The notes: generated by a model not told the origin, from the letters alone. A stretch of DNA of 64,000 bases from Ascoidea rubescens DSM 1968 (GCF_001661345.1 NW_017962931.1:235554-299553), one strand, 5' to 3'; positions 30,201 to 39,600 are shown, numbered from the stretch's first letter. Program-made: numbers and translations.

Positions 30201-31136
30201 TTAAACGTTCAAATCGACATTGCTTACTACATCCTTAACATTCATCAAAATGTCCTTGTATACGACAAATTATCCTATCTGATTCCAATTGTAAATGTCT
30301 TTGACATTTCCTTTGGCGTCTTTCCTAGAATACGAATCAAAGATATGCCTTGTCCAATATTGTTTGATAATCTTAATCCAATTAATAAAAATTCAACTCC
30401 CATCCCAGTTCGCATGTGGTGTGGAAAAATTAGCCTAGAATATCATGGAAATGAGGATATTGAATTGCTAACTGAAGATTTTATTGTAAAAACTAAAAAG
30501 GATGACGAATTTTCTTGTCAGAATCTTATTGACGAAACTGCTTATAATGATGCCTATACTGACGAAACTAAAAAACCATATCAATCAAATGATAAAATCC
30601 AATATCCTATTCAAACATTACAACCTGATTCATCTAATACCTTTACAAATCTATTTACAACAAGAATCAAAAACGAAAAGCCACATCGCCATATACCAAT
30701 TGAAGTTAATTTCAGTCTTAAATGGCGTAGAAAGAATTCAAAAACTGTTAATGAAACTAAATCCAAAAGTTGGCCCTTGAATTTACCTCTAGCAGACCCA
30801 AGAGTTCTTTTAGAAACAAAACTTATAAAGGATTCAAATTTTTTGACCTTGAAATATTATCTTGAAAACCCAACTTCACGCATATTTTCGTTTTTTGTTG
30901 AAATTAAAGAAAACAGTAATTTCACAATAACCGGCAGCAATAAGAAAATCTCACAACTAATCCTATTACCATTTACAAGACAAGAATTAATATTCACAGC
31001 TATTCCTCTACGAAAAGGTTGGTTAAGATTGCCTACTTTGAAAGTTTTTGATTTAAAATACAAAGTTGTTTTGCCAACTTTGATTGTAACTGATGAGCCT
31101 CAGTCGAATAAGGGAGAGATTTATATTCAATGTTAA
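27240..31136 (+). CDS. TRAPPC11 (foie gras/Gryzun) subunit of TRAPP
   Basis: 1,298 aa. Begins MDAYPLDL; a GIFNSEWVRKYTHLLPSVFI block and KNFMSAYDALINLL match recalled human TRAPPC11 ([33 protein letters not shown]). IAEEYFLSKDYKNS matches the MGEEYYYAKDYTKA segment of the foie gras domain. The C-terminal half carries Gryzun-type beta-rich modules (FTNELFPINIQVLNND; closing ...RKGWLRLPTLKVFDLKYKVVLP). TRAPPC11 is a TRAPPIII subunit acting as exchange-factor scaffold for Rab1/Ypt1 in ER-Golgi traffic and autophagy. S. cerevisiae lacks it. Low-complexity inserts: (NS)n at about 28618-28664 and (NE)n at about 29925-29972. The first ~900 bp are strongly GC- and C-rich; the 3' two-thirds are AT-rich. 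The start is supported by the MDxYP N-terminus typical of fungal homologs. Confidence 0.88.
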   Translation: MDAYPLDLVASLAPLVALQGFDPADAAAAAASPPASPLLVSAERVARSSPPVATTSALELRALLLHHSLPQNLLWCDSSSCFSWLTAPHHFFLPLLPKLCFSPISPFNTSSKLHPNGIFNSEWVRKYTHLLPSVFISIHELLLHDHSDTCAHSDIHLADEINAIKDQFLKREIKVLFIVTCSKSSILNPELDTRITNLRKLTNLSSKNGLLFLPSLPQNEVLAFADNIIAIIKPWVFDFYLTVERKIRRKMTRGTLYKIQQLQLFDLLSQHEKDLLTSSLNSYSNLLWDARYFLKLSFISYLRQNNENTVKNFMSAYDALINLLKTIHFQDNSHLWLHVRKLLDITAINVVKLYFYLQSPSIAYKKFNHHIQSVISTLKAHNISPQSSSVFNWLSLQFLWLAQLTDIIPSLILPINVPYLYDRDDILVNSSISSLMPQTGYLYLRSISFLRKKQHALLSQSNSNSNSNSNSNSNSIPTTLDPYLIKSQPNESNIILSPILINLLKNAANAYSRTTNNKTKKNSIFNRSIAYINFQIAEEYFLSKDYKNSSFFFQQALATFSKNNFNTILLTILFRLLQSAYFLNNPNDAAQYLTQLSIIDDFHFNQSSQSKKIHQSLTSILQNNKLAPLFNVQHTQNNKIKLHISAGAFKNLKLLDLSFVFKESKTSVGLPSHIQLALKSLINPLFTSLWTLSKITLNFSKPSAFSTILLINDSNSPPSNFIDIKTEDFTKNANSISANINLNFNSSHQKIIHISQIVSEIGIHSCESIILLLENNLFDITIDYPLVLQSKFNKNYIWKKPQSSPKTTKTQNYNLIKTQNPFITEIIPRHPHVNVSVNKPQTAFTNELFPINIQVLNNDKEIIKIEFAAFVSIDNNTDKNISNNNTTHNQINENENENENENENENENENEKKNKNKNKNENENKSQTKTSLDSKEDNLLIHWDNNPKSHNIQEIKINQELKTGSIASSNLFITVPNLKDTIGPSGFLNVQIDIAYYILNIHQNVLVYDKLSYLIPIVNVFDISFGVFPRIRIKDMPCPILFDNLNPINKNSTPIPVRMWCGKISLEYHGNEDIELLTEDFIVKTKKDDEFSCQNLIDETAYNDAYTDETKKPYQSNDKIQYPIQTLQPDSSNTFTNLFTTRIKNEKPHRHIPIEVNFSLKWRRKNSKTVNETKSKSWPLNLPLADPRVLLETKLIKDSNFLTLKYYLENPTSRIFSFFVEIKENSNFTITGSNKKISQLILLPFTRQELIFTAIPLRKGWLRLPTLKVFDLKYKVVLPTLIVTDEPQSNKGEIYIQC
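28618..28664 (+). repeat. 6-bp coding repeat (aactca)n, Asn-Ser dipeptides
   Basis: About eight in-frame copies of a hexamer coding Asn-Ser within TRAPPC11. Confidence 0.9.
29919..29973 (+). repeat. 6-bp coding repeat (aatgaa)n, Asn-Glu dipeptides
   Basis: About nine near-perfect hexamers in TRAPPC11, followed by AAC/AAA-rich Lys-Asn codons. Confidence 0.9.
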
Positions 31137-31851
31137 TTTCTATCATTTCAATCAAAACACACCTAAACCTAATCTATATTTTTGATATAAGAACTAAATT
31201 TTAAAATAAATATAATTCATACATTACTTATAAGTTTTTGTATATACATGTCAAGTTACATATAAATAACATATAAAAGTCATAAAATATGAATGTGAGA
31301 GATCGACCTTTTTGAAAAATAAAAATGAAAAAAAAAGACCAATTTTAGCCACTAAATAAAAAATAATTGACAAAAAAAATCAATGAACAAAAAACATGAA
31401 AAAAACGAAATAAATAAAAGAAAAGATATTCCATCAAAACATTATTATAAATTAAAAATCATTAGTTATCTTTTTTTTCTTATTCTTGAAAGTATAAATC
31501 TGACTTATTTAAGCATACATAGAATAATAGCAAAAGACTAAAAAAAGCATCAACACAAAATAATATTTTTGGGAAATCTTTTAAAGAGACACTGAAAATA
31601 ATAATATAAAAAAAACTAGTGGATGATGTCAAAACTTTTGTAATTAATAACTGTCTGTTTTTTGTTTTTTAATTTTCAATTTTTAAATCTTATTTTTCAA
31701 ATATTAATTTTTAATTTTTTGTTCTTGTGATAATTGCTTTTTAAATTGAAATAATATAACGTAAAAAACAAAAACAAGATAGTAAAAGAAGAAAAAAAAC
31801 AAAGATAAGAACTTAATTAAATTCTTTTTTAAATTTAATCTGATATTTTTA
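31137..31851. other. intergenic region between convergent TRAPPC11 and TOM70
   Basis: About 700 bp, very AT-rich with many A-runs and T-runs. No gene seen; it contains the 3' ends of both neighbours. Confidence 0.6.
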
Positions 31852-33750
31852 TTATTGTGGAGCTTCACCGGTAAGGGAATCCAACATTTGCTGAACTTTT
31901 GCAGATAAAATGGGATTTTCTTTAATTTTGAGTTGCATTTTTGAAGCTTCGGCAAAAGAAGTAGCCTGAACTTTTTCCTCAAAACCTCTAGCTAAATCTG
32001 AACTTTCTTCAAATAATTTGATTGCATCTTCGACTTTATTTTGCTGTAATCTAATTTGGGCTAAAGTGATTCTAGCCAATTCAGATTTTGGATCCAAGTC
32101 GCAAGCTTCTTGTAAGATTTCAGCTGCTTTATTGATGCTTTCAGGCAAGCCTTCTCTTGATACTAAAGTTGCTTTATTAATTAAAGGAACGGCACCAACG
32201 GAGAATTGAGAGGATTTTTTTTGTAGCTCGGAAGATAAATCAAATTGTTTTATAGCTTCAGGACTTTTTCCTCTATCAGCTAAGATTTCACCGTAGTAGT
32301 TTGGAATTTCTGGAGAGTCGGGGAATTTTTGTTTTGCTTGAGAAAATTGTTTTTCAGCGGAATCGATGCTACCATTTCTGTAAGCAATACAAGCTAATTG
32401 AATGTGAGCATAAAGGTTTGAAGGGTTTAATTCTTTTGCCTTTTTGAATTGAGTTTCAGCCAAAGATAATTCACCGGTTAGATAATGCATTTGACCCTTG
32501 TGGTAAAAGATGTCAGGATTTTTGTCGTCCAATTCAAGAGCCTTTTTGAAGTTTGAGTTAGCTTCTTCAAAATCAGCTTTATCAGCAGCTATAAGAGATT
32601 TGAGAACAAAAGTTTTGGATCTTGGTTGTAAAGATAAGGCCTTATCTAAATCGATTAAAGAATCGGTGGGCTCATTTTTCAAGAATTTCATTGCAGCTAA
32701 ATACTCTAAAGCGACAGCTGTATTTGCTTTGTCGGCATCAGAAGAAGAGATTGTTACGTCTTTGAAAGCATTAACTGCTTGACTGAAATAGGAGTCAGCC
32801 AATTCATAGGATTCCATTGTGCTTTTATCTAAATTATTCAAGGCTTCAGAGAGGTAGTAAAGACCATTTTTGGAGTCGGTATCATCTTGAGATAAGACGA
32901 TTGGATCATCTTTTTTGAAAGCGCCAAAGAAGGAACAAATTGAGGAAGCAGTTGGTAAAGATGGAACTCTGTTTTTAAGATTATTTTGGACTATCTTAGT
33001 TGAGTGCTTTTTTAAGATTCTCTCTAAAATTGGTTCAACGGACTTATTTTGAAAGCCGTCATAGATGGTCAAGGCGGTCAAGTCGTACATTGCTTCGGGG
33101 AATTGGGATAATTTTTCGTAGGCTATAGCACGTCTTAGTAAGCATTTAGAGTAATCCGGTTTTAATTCAAGGGCCTTTGTTGTATCTTCAATGACTTTTT
33201 CATTTTGATCCAAACCTGAATAACAAGCAGATCTATTTGAATAGTAAACAGGGTCTTCTTTTAATTTGAGAGCATTTGTGTAGAACATAATTGCGGTTTC
33301 ATAGTCCTTTGAGGAGAATTTAGTGTTACCTTCTTCTTTTAATTTAAGAGAGTATTTTATTTTTGATTCATCGGATAGAGAGGCGATAAATTCTTCAGTC
33401 AAATTAGGAAGATTTTTTTTGTCAACAGGGTAGGACAAATCCGAAGAAGCTAAATCACCAGCTTCTGAGTTGTTGTTTGAGAGATTATTTTCAGCGGATT
33501 TCTTTGAGGATTTCTTTTTAGCCTTCTTTTTTTTGTTCTTTTTAGCAGACTTGCTCAAGGGAGTAGATGGAGGCACATCTTTGTCAGAAGCAGAAGAAGA
33601 AGAAGGAGAATTGTAGTAGATATAAGCGCCTGTGGCACCGGTAGCAACTAGGGCGGTTAGAGCAATGGCGGTTTTGTTTCTGGAGATGAAATCAGATGTC
33701 TTGTCCCATAGGGAAGAAGAATGGGGAGCGTCAGTTATTATTGGGGCCAT
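31852..33750 (-). CDS. TOM70: mitochondrial import receptor Tom70
   Basis: 632 aa TPR receptor of the mitochondrial outer membrane; it docks Hsp70/Hsp90-delivered precursors, especially carrier proteins, and passes them to the TOM channel. A single N-terminal anchor lies at about residues 30-48 (AIALTALVATGATGAYIYY), followed by a Ser-rich and Lys-rich linker (KKNKKKKAKKKSSKK). TPR motifs start at about residue 130 (LKEEGNTKFSSKDYETAIMF, YYSNRSACY, LKPDYSKCLLRRA), the clamp that binds the chaperone EEVD tail, and continue through the C-terminal substrate-binding TPRs. Length is close to S. cerevisiae Tom70 (617 aa). It is divergent from FPR1 across a promoter with two CACGTG boxes. Confidence 0.96.
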   Translation of the reverse strand: MAPIITDAPHSSSLWDKTSDFISRNKTAIALTALVATGATGAYIYYNSPSSSSASDKDVPPSTPLSKSAKKNKKKKAKKKSSKKSAENNLSNNNSEAGDLASSDLSYPVDKKNLPNLTEEFIASLSDESKIKYSLKLKEEGNTKFSSKDYETAIMFYTNALKLKEDPVYYSNRSACYSGLDQNEKVIEDTTKALELKPDYSKCLLRRAIAYEKLSQFPEAMYDLTALTIYDGFQNKSVEPILERILKKHSTKIVQNNLKNRVPSLPTASSICSFFGAFKKDDPIVLSQDDTDSKNGLYYLSEALNNLDKSTMESYELADSYFSQAVNAFKDVTISSSDADKANTAVALEYLAAMKFLKNEPTDSLIDLDKALSLQPRSKTFVLKSLIAADKADFEEANSNFKKALELDDKNPDIFYHKGQMHYLTGELSLAETQFKKAKELNPSNLYAHIQLACIAYRNGSIDSAEKQFSQAKQKFPDSPEIPNYYGEILADRGKSPEAIKQFDLSSELQKKSSQFSVGAVPLINKATLVSREGLPESINKAAEILQEACDLDPKSELARITLAQIRLQQNKVEDAIKLFEESSDLARGFEEKVQATSFAEASKMQLKIKENPILSAKVQQMLDSLTGEAPQ

Positions 33751-34047
33751 TTCTACGTGAAGAGAGTGGGAAGAGATATGTCAGCCAGTTCGACCAGAAG
33801 AAACTAGAGAGAACAGATAGAACAGACTGAATCAAAGTGAGAGCCACTGATAACTGCTCTCTGAATGCAGGTGAGTTAAAAATTTTCATGGGCGTGTTTT
33901 GCTAGGCACTGTATCACGTGTCAGTCACGTGCTCTAATGGTTGTGCTGAGGTTAAGTTCAGATTCTTTTCCTTCTTCTTCTTCTGCTGGGTTTGTGCTCA
34001 TGAAAAAACCCATCGACCCCAGACTATTGATCAAAAGCTTCAGAAGA
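33751..34047. promoter_or_regulatory. TOM70/FPR1 divergent promoter with paired CACGTG
   Basis: 297 bp between start codons. Two E-box/Cbf1-type sites, TATCACGTGTC (CACGTG 33915-33920) and GTCACGTGC (33926-33931), are spaced 11 bp apart, about one helical turn. In yeasts CACGTG binds bHLH factors such as Cbf1 (with Met4 at TCACGTG) or Pho4. Which one acts here is unknown. Confidence 0.65.
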
Positions 34048-34377
34048 ATGACTTCCTTACAGATTGAAAGACTCGCTCCTGGCGACGGCAAAACCTTTCC
34101 TAAAGTCGGCTCCACTGTGACCATTCACTACACTGGCACCTTAACCAACGGCAAGCAGTTCGATTCCTCCATCAAGCGTGGCAAACCATTTCAATGTGTT
34201 ATTGGTATCGGTCAAGTCATCCAGGGATGGGACCAGGGTATCCCTCAGCTAAGTCTTGGTGAAAAGGCCAAATTGACGATTCCAGGTGAGTTGGGCTATG
34301 GCAAAAATGGTTTTCCTGGTTTGATTCCCCAAAATGCTACATTGATTTTCGAAGTTGAATTATTGGCCATCGACTAA
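34048..34377 (+). CDS. FPR1: FKBP12-type peptidyl-prolyl isomerase
   Basis: 109 aa from MTSLQIERL, the usual FKBP12 length. Catalyses cis-trans isomerisation of X-Pro bonds and is the receptor for FK506 and rapamycin, the rapamycin complex inhibiting TORC1. Pocket residues are present: HYTG (Tyr), KQFDSS (Asp), KPF (Phe), QVIQGWD (Val-Ile-Trp), LGYGKNGFPGLIP (Tyr, Ile) and LIFEVELL (Phe). The frame is open 37 codons further to an ATG at 33937, which would add a basic stretch, but that ATG sits five bases after the CACGTG pair, so transcription probably starts below it. A second FKBP gene follows directly downstream on the same strand. Confidence 0.95.
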   Translation: MTSLQIERLAPGDGKTFPKVGSTVTIHYTGTLTNGKQFDSSIKRGKPFQCVIGIGQVIQGWDQGIPQLSLGEKAKLTIPGELGYGKNGFPGLIPQNATLIFEVELLAID

Positions 34378-34855
34378 ACAGTTCGCTCAATCGAGCTCTC
34401 ATTTGCTGGTTTATCTGCCCACACTCCTATATACACGGAACTATCTCATCTACAACATTCACAGCTCAGTTGACAATTTACAATTTACAATTTACTAAAT
34501 ACAAAATACACACTCTCATCTCTTCTGTTGCCTTCTCGTAGCTATGTGCTCGCATATACGCTTCCAGTACCTCGCGTGCGCATCGCAAGAATGCTTAGTC
34601 ATCGTTGGCACTCTACTTACGGACTCCGGAAGCAAAACAAGGTTGTATGATGCATCGAATAAGTGCGGTAATGTACATACAAATGCAGATTGCTGCCTCT
34701 GTGGGATTTCTCCATAAAATGTGAATATGATGATAGATAACAGTTTATTTTTATTTCGTTGTCATTTATAAAGGCTGCTCATTTCTTTTCTTCTTTCTTC
34801 TTTCCTTTGTATTATCCTGTTTTGTTGTATTTGTCTTACTTATTAGCTACTAAAA
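34378..34855. other. intergenic region between tandem FKBP genes
   Basis: Contains a GC-rich patch (about 34,545-34,640), then an AT-rich, pyrimidine-rich leader for the second FKBP gene. No gene seen. Confidence 0.55.
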
Positions 34856-35425
34856 ATGGTTACCGAAGTCGTTGTCTTACCTTCCTATACTACTATCTCA
34901 GTTTGCAATGCTGGTCTTCATGGCAGTGTTCATACTGATAAGAAAACTCTCTCCCAACCGCTTGACAATAATAATACCAAAATAGACATTGATAATAAGA
35001 CTGACGATGAGTTGATCAAGTTGATTCAAATAGAGAGAATTCATCCCGGCGACAATAAGCATTTTCCAACAAAGGACTCAATTGTTCAAATAAACTACAC
35101 CGGTTATTTTACAAATGGCAAAAAATTCGATTCGTCCTTTGACAGAAATCAGCCATTTTCATACAAAATCGGTTCCAACTATGTTATTAAAGCCTGGGAA
35201 TTAATTATTCCAACTCTAAGTTTGCATGAAAAAATCAGAATCTTTATCCCAAATCAATTAGCTTATGGTGAAAAGGGTTTTCCTGGTTATATCCCACCAA
35301 ATAAAAATTTGATATTCGATATTGAGTTAATAAATATCTCCTATAATCTTGACAACAATAATTGCAATGACATTCATAATGATAATTATAATTATATCTC
35401 AAAAAAAACGGTTTTCCAATTATAA
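34856..35425 (+). CDS. diverged FKBP-domain protein, tandem copy of FPR1
   Basis: 189 aa. An N-terminal extension of about 58 residues (no clear signal peptide, Asn/Asp-rich) precedes a full FKBP domain (about 60-165), and an Asn/Tyr-rich tail follows. The isomerase/FK506 pocket is retained: NYTG, KKFDSS, QPF, YVIKAWE, LAYGEKGFPGYIP, LIFDIELI. Changes from FPR1 include GWD to AWE and GIPQLSLGEKAKL to IIPTLSLHEKIRI, in the region carrying the 80s-loop partner surface and core. The downstream tandem position and close similarity indicate local duplication and divergence. It may be an active isomerase with a different partner. No ER retention tail is seen, so it is not an Fpr2-type ER protein. 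Confidence 0.85.
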   Translation: MVTEVVVLPSYTTISVCNAGLHGSVHTDKKTLSQPLDNNNTKIDIDNKTDDELIKLIQIERIHPGDNKHFPTKDSIVQINYTGYFTNGKKFDSSFDRNQPFSYKIGSNYVIKAWELIIPTLSLHEKIRIFIPNQLAYGEKGFPGYIPPNKNLIFDIELINISYNLDNNNCNDIHNDNYNYISKKTVFQL

Positions 35426-35783
35426 CTATCACACTGATTCCTAATCATAATTTACTGAAATTTACTGCAATCACTAATCATTTTACTTTTATTCAGTCTC
35501 CTATTATCTCTTATTATCTCTTATTGTCTTCTATTATCTCTTATTATCTCTTATTATATCATAGTAAATCATACTATTCCGTATTATATCATCGTATATT
35601 ATATCAAATATCATTTTTTTTTTGTTATTTTTCATCTCTTTGTTCTAATAAGCGTTTTTACTCGTTTTTTTGTTTTTTTTTAATTTTTGTAGTGTATTTT
35701 ATAAAATTCATAATATTTATAATATTAACAAGTTAAACCTATTTTTAATATTTACAATATCTGTTGTTTTTTTCTCTCTTTAA
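35426..35783. other. convergent intergenic region with 30-bp tandem repeat
   Basis: Between the second FKBP gene (+) and COX23 (-). Two 30-bp copies built of ATCTCTTATT units lie at 35501-35560; the remainder is AT-rich. Confidence 0.7.
35501..35560. repeat. 30-bp tandem duplication of a ctattatctctt-type repeat
   Basis: 35501-35530 and 35531-35560 differ at a few bases only and are themselves made of ~10-bp units. Confidence 0.85.
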
Positions 35784-36215
35784 TCACCACGATCTTCCAT
35801 TAAACTTATCCTGCTTCATCTTATGTGTCCATGCTCTTTTACACTCCTTGTACGCATCTATATACTCCTGGCATATTTCTCTATCATAGTTTGTCTCTTG
35901 TAAACAATTTATCGACATCTTACTGCTTTCAGAACATGGATCATAGTATCTCGATGGCTCTTTGGCTAAAAATTTCAACCTGTGTATTTCATTCGTAGGA
36001 TTATCTGGATAAAATTTAAAGTCACTAATTCCTTTTCCTTTAGTAAAATCAACTTTACTTTTATCTGTTTCAATTGTAGGATCGGCTTGAATTAATTCCT
36101 TTTGAAGTCTCTCTTTTTCAATTGTTTTACTAATTTCCTTATATTCCTGGCCATAATTATGCCCATTATCCTTATTATCCTTATTCTCTTTATTCTTTTT
36201 ATTCTCACCAGACAT
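35784..36215 (-). CDS. COX23: Cox23, CHCH-domain factor for cytochrome oxidase assembly
   Basis: 143 aa. Small twin-Cys protein of the mitochondrial intermembrane space, imported by the Mia40/Erv1 relay and needed for copper-related assembly of cytochrome c oxidase. The C-terminal CHCH domain (about 90-130) has two CX9C motifs, CSESSKMSINC and CQEYIDAYKEC, preceded by the Cox23-type PSRYYDPC. The N-terminal half is Lys/Asn-rich. A KFYPDNP segment before the domain also fits the family. Length is close to S. cerevisiae Cox23 (151 aa). No cleavable presequence is needed. The first ATG is used. Confidence 0.9.
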   Translation of the reverse strand: MSGENKKNKENKDNKDNGHNYGQEYKEISKTIEKERLQKELIQADPTIETDKSKVDFTKGKGISDFKFYPDNPTNEIHRLKFLAKEPSRYYDPCSESSKMSINCLQETNYDREICQEYIDAYKECKRAWTHKMKQDKFNGRSW

Positions 36216-36410
36216 TTTTTCACACTATTTATACGATTGGTCTTTGTATACAACCTTTTCAATTTCAAGACTACTAAAATAAATCACAATTGCTTCGAAT
36301 ATACAGTTTTATCTCAGTCATTATTCATCTTCAATTTAACTTTTTTTCACATGATCGCCCCCATCGACTATATACAAAACACAACCACATCCATTTCATA
36401 TTTTACCGTA

Positions 36411-36460
36411 AAATGCTGTAAAATGCTGTAAAATAGTATAAAATAGTATAAAATAATATA
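36411..36460. repeat. 10-bp phased tandem repeat (aaatgctgta / aaatagtata)
   Basis: Five consecutive 10-bp units, each beginning with AAAT, in exact helical register. Such phasing favours intrinsic DNA curvature. Confidence 0.85.
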
Positions 36461-36587
36461 AAATATAAAATAATAATTCAGGATATCATAATAGAATAAA
36501 AAAGAATCAAAATAAATAAATTAATTAAAATTACTCAAGAACTAAAACAAAATATAAGAATCTATTAAAATCATTTTCATTTTTTTA

Positions 36588-36645
36588 ACTCATTTACTCA
36601 CTTACTCACTTACTCATTCATTCATTCATTCATTCATTCATTTAC
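36588..36645. repeat. tetranucleotide tract (actc)/(ttca)
   Basis: Tandem ACTC-containing units followed by seven TTCA-type units, just downstream of the CDC4 stop codon. Confidence 0.85.
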
Positions 36646-36658
36646 TGGATCAATTAAA

Positions 36659-39600
36659 TCAATCAAATCGATCAAATCGATCAAATCTCAAGATCTCAAT
36701 ATATGTTTTGTCTGATGTCTCCGATCTTCTTTGTACAGCTGCAACACACATCTTATAATCAAATTTGACTTGCCAAACTCCTTGAGTGTCTCCTAACAAT
36801 TCTCGAACTTTACTGCCATTTGTAGCATTCCACAACACTAGATTGTTCGATCCAGAAACAATTCTTGTATCATCACTTTGAAAACATGTAATCGCCGCCT
36901 GATGTCCCTCTAGCACATCAATCAATTTATATGTCTTCTGTGACCATAGTCTCAATGTCGAGTCAGCTGCTGCACTAACCAAGTAATCCTGAGAAAGATT
37001 TAACAATCCAACTAATGAGGTATGTCCAATCAACGTTTTCAATAACGATCCATTACTTAAATCCCAAATTTTAACTGAAAAATCCATAGATCCTGATAAA
37101 CACCTGTTCCTTTTATGATCAATCGCCGTGGAATAAATTCTATCATGATGCCCACTTAAAACATACTTACACTTTAGTGTTTTGGAGTCCCAGACTCTAA
37201 CTGTATTATCATAAGACCCAGACACAATTATTCTACCATAAGACGAAATAGATCTCACAGACCCTTCATGTCCCTTTAATGAACAAACAAAATATGGGCT
37301 CATACTGCTTCTATTGCTGGAAGCCATGAACTCGCTTTGAATGTCCTCTTCATTTAAATAGTCATAGAAAAAATCTTCTTCGTCACCTTCGTCATCATCA
37401 TCATCATCGTCGTCGTCCTCATCATCATCATCATCATCATCGTCGTCGCCTCCTTCTTCTCCTTCATTATCTTCTTCATTTTTAATTATATAATCGTCAT
37501 CATATTTGTTTTGAATATTACCATGGCGGTTTTTGTTTCTTTCATTTGTGTCTTCATCTTCATCTTCTATTTTAAAATTTACAAATTCGTCTTCATCTTC
37601 TTCTTTCTTAATTACTATTTTGTTTTTATAATTATTTTTCATTTTTCTACCCTTTCCTCTTTTTTTGATGTTTCCATGTTTATCATAATCTGGAGCTAAT
37701 GGTAAGTTCCAAACATTCAAATTACAGTCTCTTGAGCCGGTTATTAGCATGTATCTCTTTGGATAAAAAACCGGTTCTCTTCTGTCATTAAACCCATCGG
37801 GTCTAGGTTTAATTATATCAAGACACCTAACAGTTGAAGTATGTCCTCTTAAAACATGAATGCACTTTCCCTTTTTAATATCCCAGATTCTTACCGTACG
37901 ATCTGTTGAGCCACTAACTAAAGTATTATTAATATATTGTAGCGCCCAAACACCTCCTTCATGCCCAGTCAAAGTTTTAATTAATTTACCGGTATTTGTA
38001 TCATAAATTCTGATATATTTATTATCAGCTCCGGTGATAATTTTATTTTTGTCAAACTGTAAACAAGTTACGACATTTGAGTCATTATTTTCCACAGTAA
38101 TTCTTTTTGGTTTATACTTGGGATTCAACCAGTTATTATTAATTAGTTTTCTTTTTTTGTAGATTAATTTGTATATGTTAGGTTTAAACATTTCATATTT
38201 GATTTGGAAATCTGGATTTCTGGGATCTGATTTGAGATCCTTGTATATTTTATTGACATTAATTGAGCACCATTTGGATACAAAAGCATTTTTGTTGTGT
38301 TTAAGATCCGGTTTAATTTCTTTAATATTTGTAATTAATCGGTCAGAAAATAGTAAATTTTTCCAGACTCTTTCATCGGTATTGATTAGGATGCACCAGC
38401 GCTTGCAAACAAATTGAGCTTTACAAAGAGACTTGTGATCTAAAAAACTGAAAATTTTATGGCAAACATTTGAAGGCAAGTTTGATAATATATCGAATTT
38501 TAAGCTGTCTTTTATTAGGCCGCAAAGAGCAGATAGATTTGAGCGATCTAAAGTTTTGAGTAGATTGAAAACCAATTTGTTTTTGAATTTTTTGGATAAG
38601 TTTGAAGATAAAATGGATACGCTGTCCATGATTTCGTTTGGGGATTTTGTAGCCGAGAGAGACTGTACGAGTGATGTGAAATCAAGAGGCTCGTCATCGT
38701 CATCTTCGTCATCTTCATCATCTTGAGTGGATTGAATTGGGGAAGCGGAAGGAGAAGGCAAAGCAGCTTGGATATCAGCTTCTTCATTCAAGTTTCTGTT
38801 CAAAACCGGTTCCAAAGGCAAAATAGCAGTTGGATGTTGTTGGGCTGTCGAAGCACTTGATGGAGCGTTGTTGACTATGCCTGTGGATGAAGTCAATAAT
38901 TTTGAGTCCAATTCAGTGAAGATCAACCTTCTTTTTGAGGAGGGATAAATGTCTTGGTGGTTGAGATCATTTTCATTGTTTAAGCTGTTTAAATTGTTTA
39001 TATTAATGTTACGTATGTTACGTATGTTATTTAGAGAGCTCATATGATTGATATTGTCTATGTTATTATAGTCGTGAAAATTTGTGTAGCCACTGAAAGT
39101 ATTGAAAGTGCTGTAATCGTTATAACTATTGTAGTCATTGACATTTTTAAGAATATTGTTGTTGTTTATATTGTTGTTGTTTATATTTTTGGTATTATAA
39201 TTGAAACTACTATTTCTAGTTTCATTATTGGTGTTATTATTAGTGTTATTGTTGGTGTTATTATTTTTATTATTGTTATTGTTATTGTTATTGTTATTAT
39301 TATTAACATTATTAACATTATTATTAACATTATTATTGACGTTATTATTGACATTGCTATTGACATTATCATCATTTGCTTTAGTAATATACATGCTAAT
39401 ATTATTATTAATATTACTTAATAAAGAGGAGTTATTTTCGAAATTGAAATGCAGATATTTTGAATAATTTAGGTTATTCAAATTAATACTATTTGGAATG
39501 AAATTATTTTTCAAGAAATTAGAAGATAAAGATGAAATCAAGATATCGTCAGCATTTCTTTTTCTTGAGTTATTTAGATTAAAGGAATTTTGAGAAAGAG

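Larger units (their letters stand above)
36216..36658. other. intergenic region COX23 / CDC4 with phased repeats
   Basis: COX23 promoter and CDC4 3' flank. Contains a 10-bp phased A-tract repeat (36411-36460) and a TTCA/ACTC tetranucleotide tract (36588-36645). No gene seen. Confidence 0.7.

Noticed and set aside
33937-34047. A 37-codon upstream extension of FPR1 with basic residues, possibly a mitochondrial presequence
   Set aside because: The upstream ATG lies five bases from two CACGTG sites, so it is probably upstream of transcription; the standard 109-aa FKBP12 begins at 34048.
39000-39467. Ile/Val-rich hydrophobic frames opposite CDC4, resembling membrane proteins
   Set aside because: They are antisense readings of the AAT/AAC poly-Asn repeats in CDC4.
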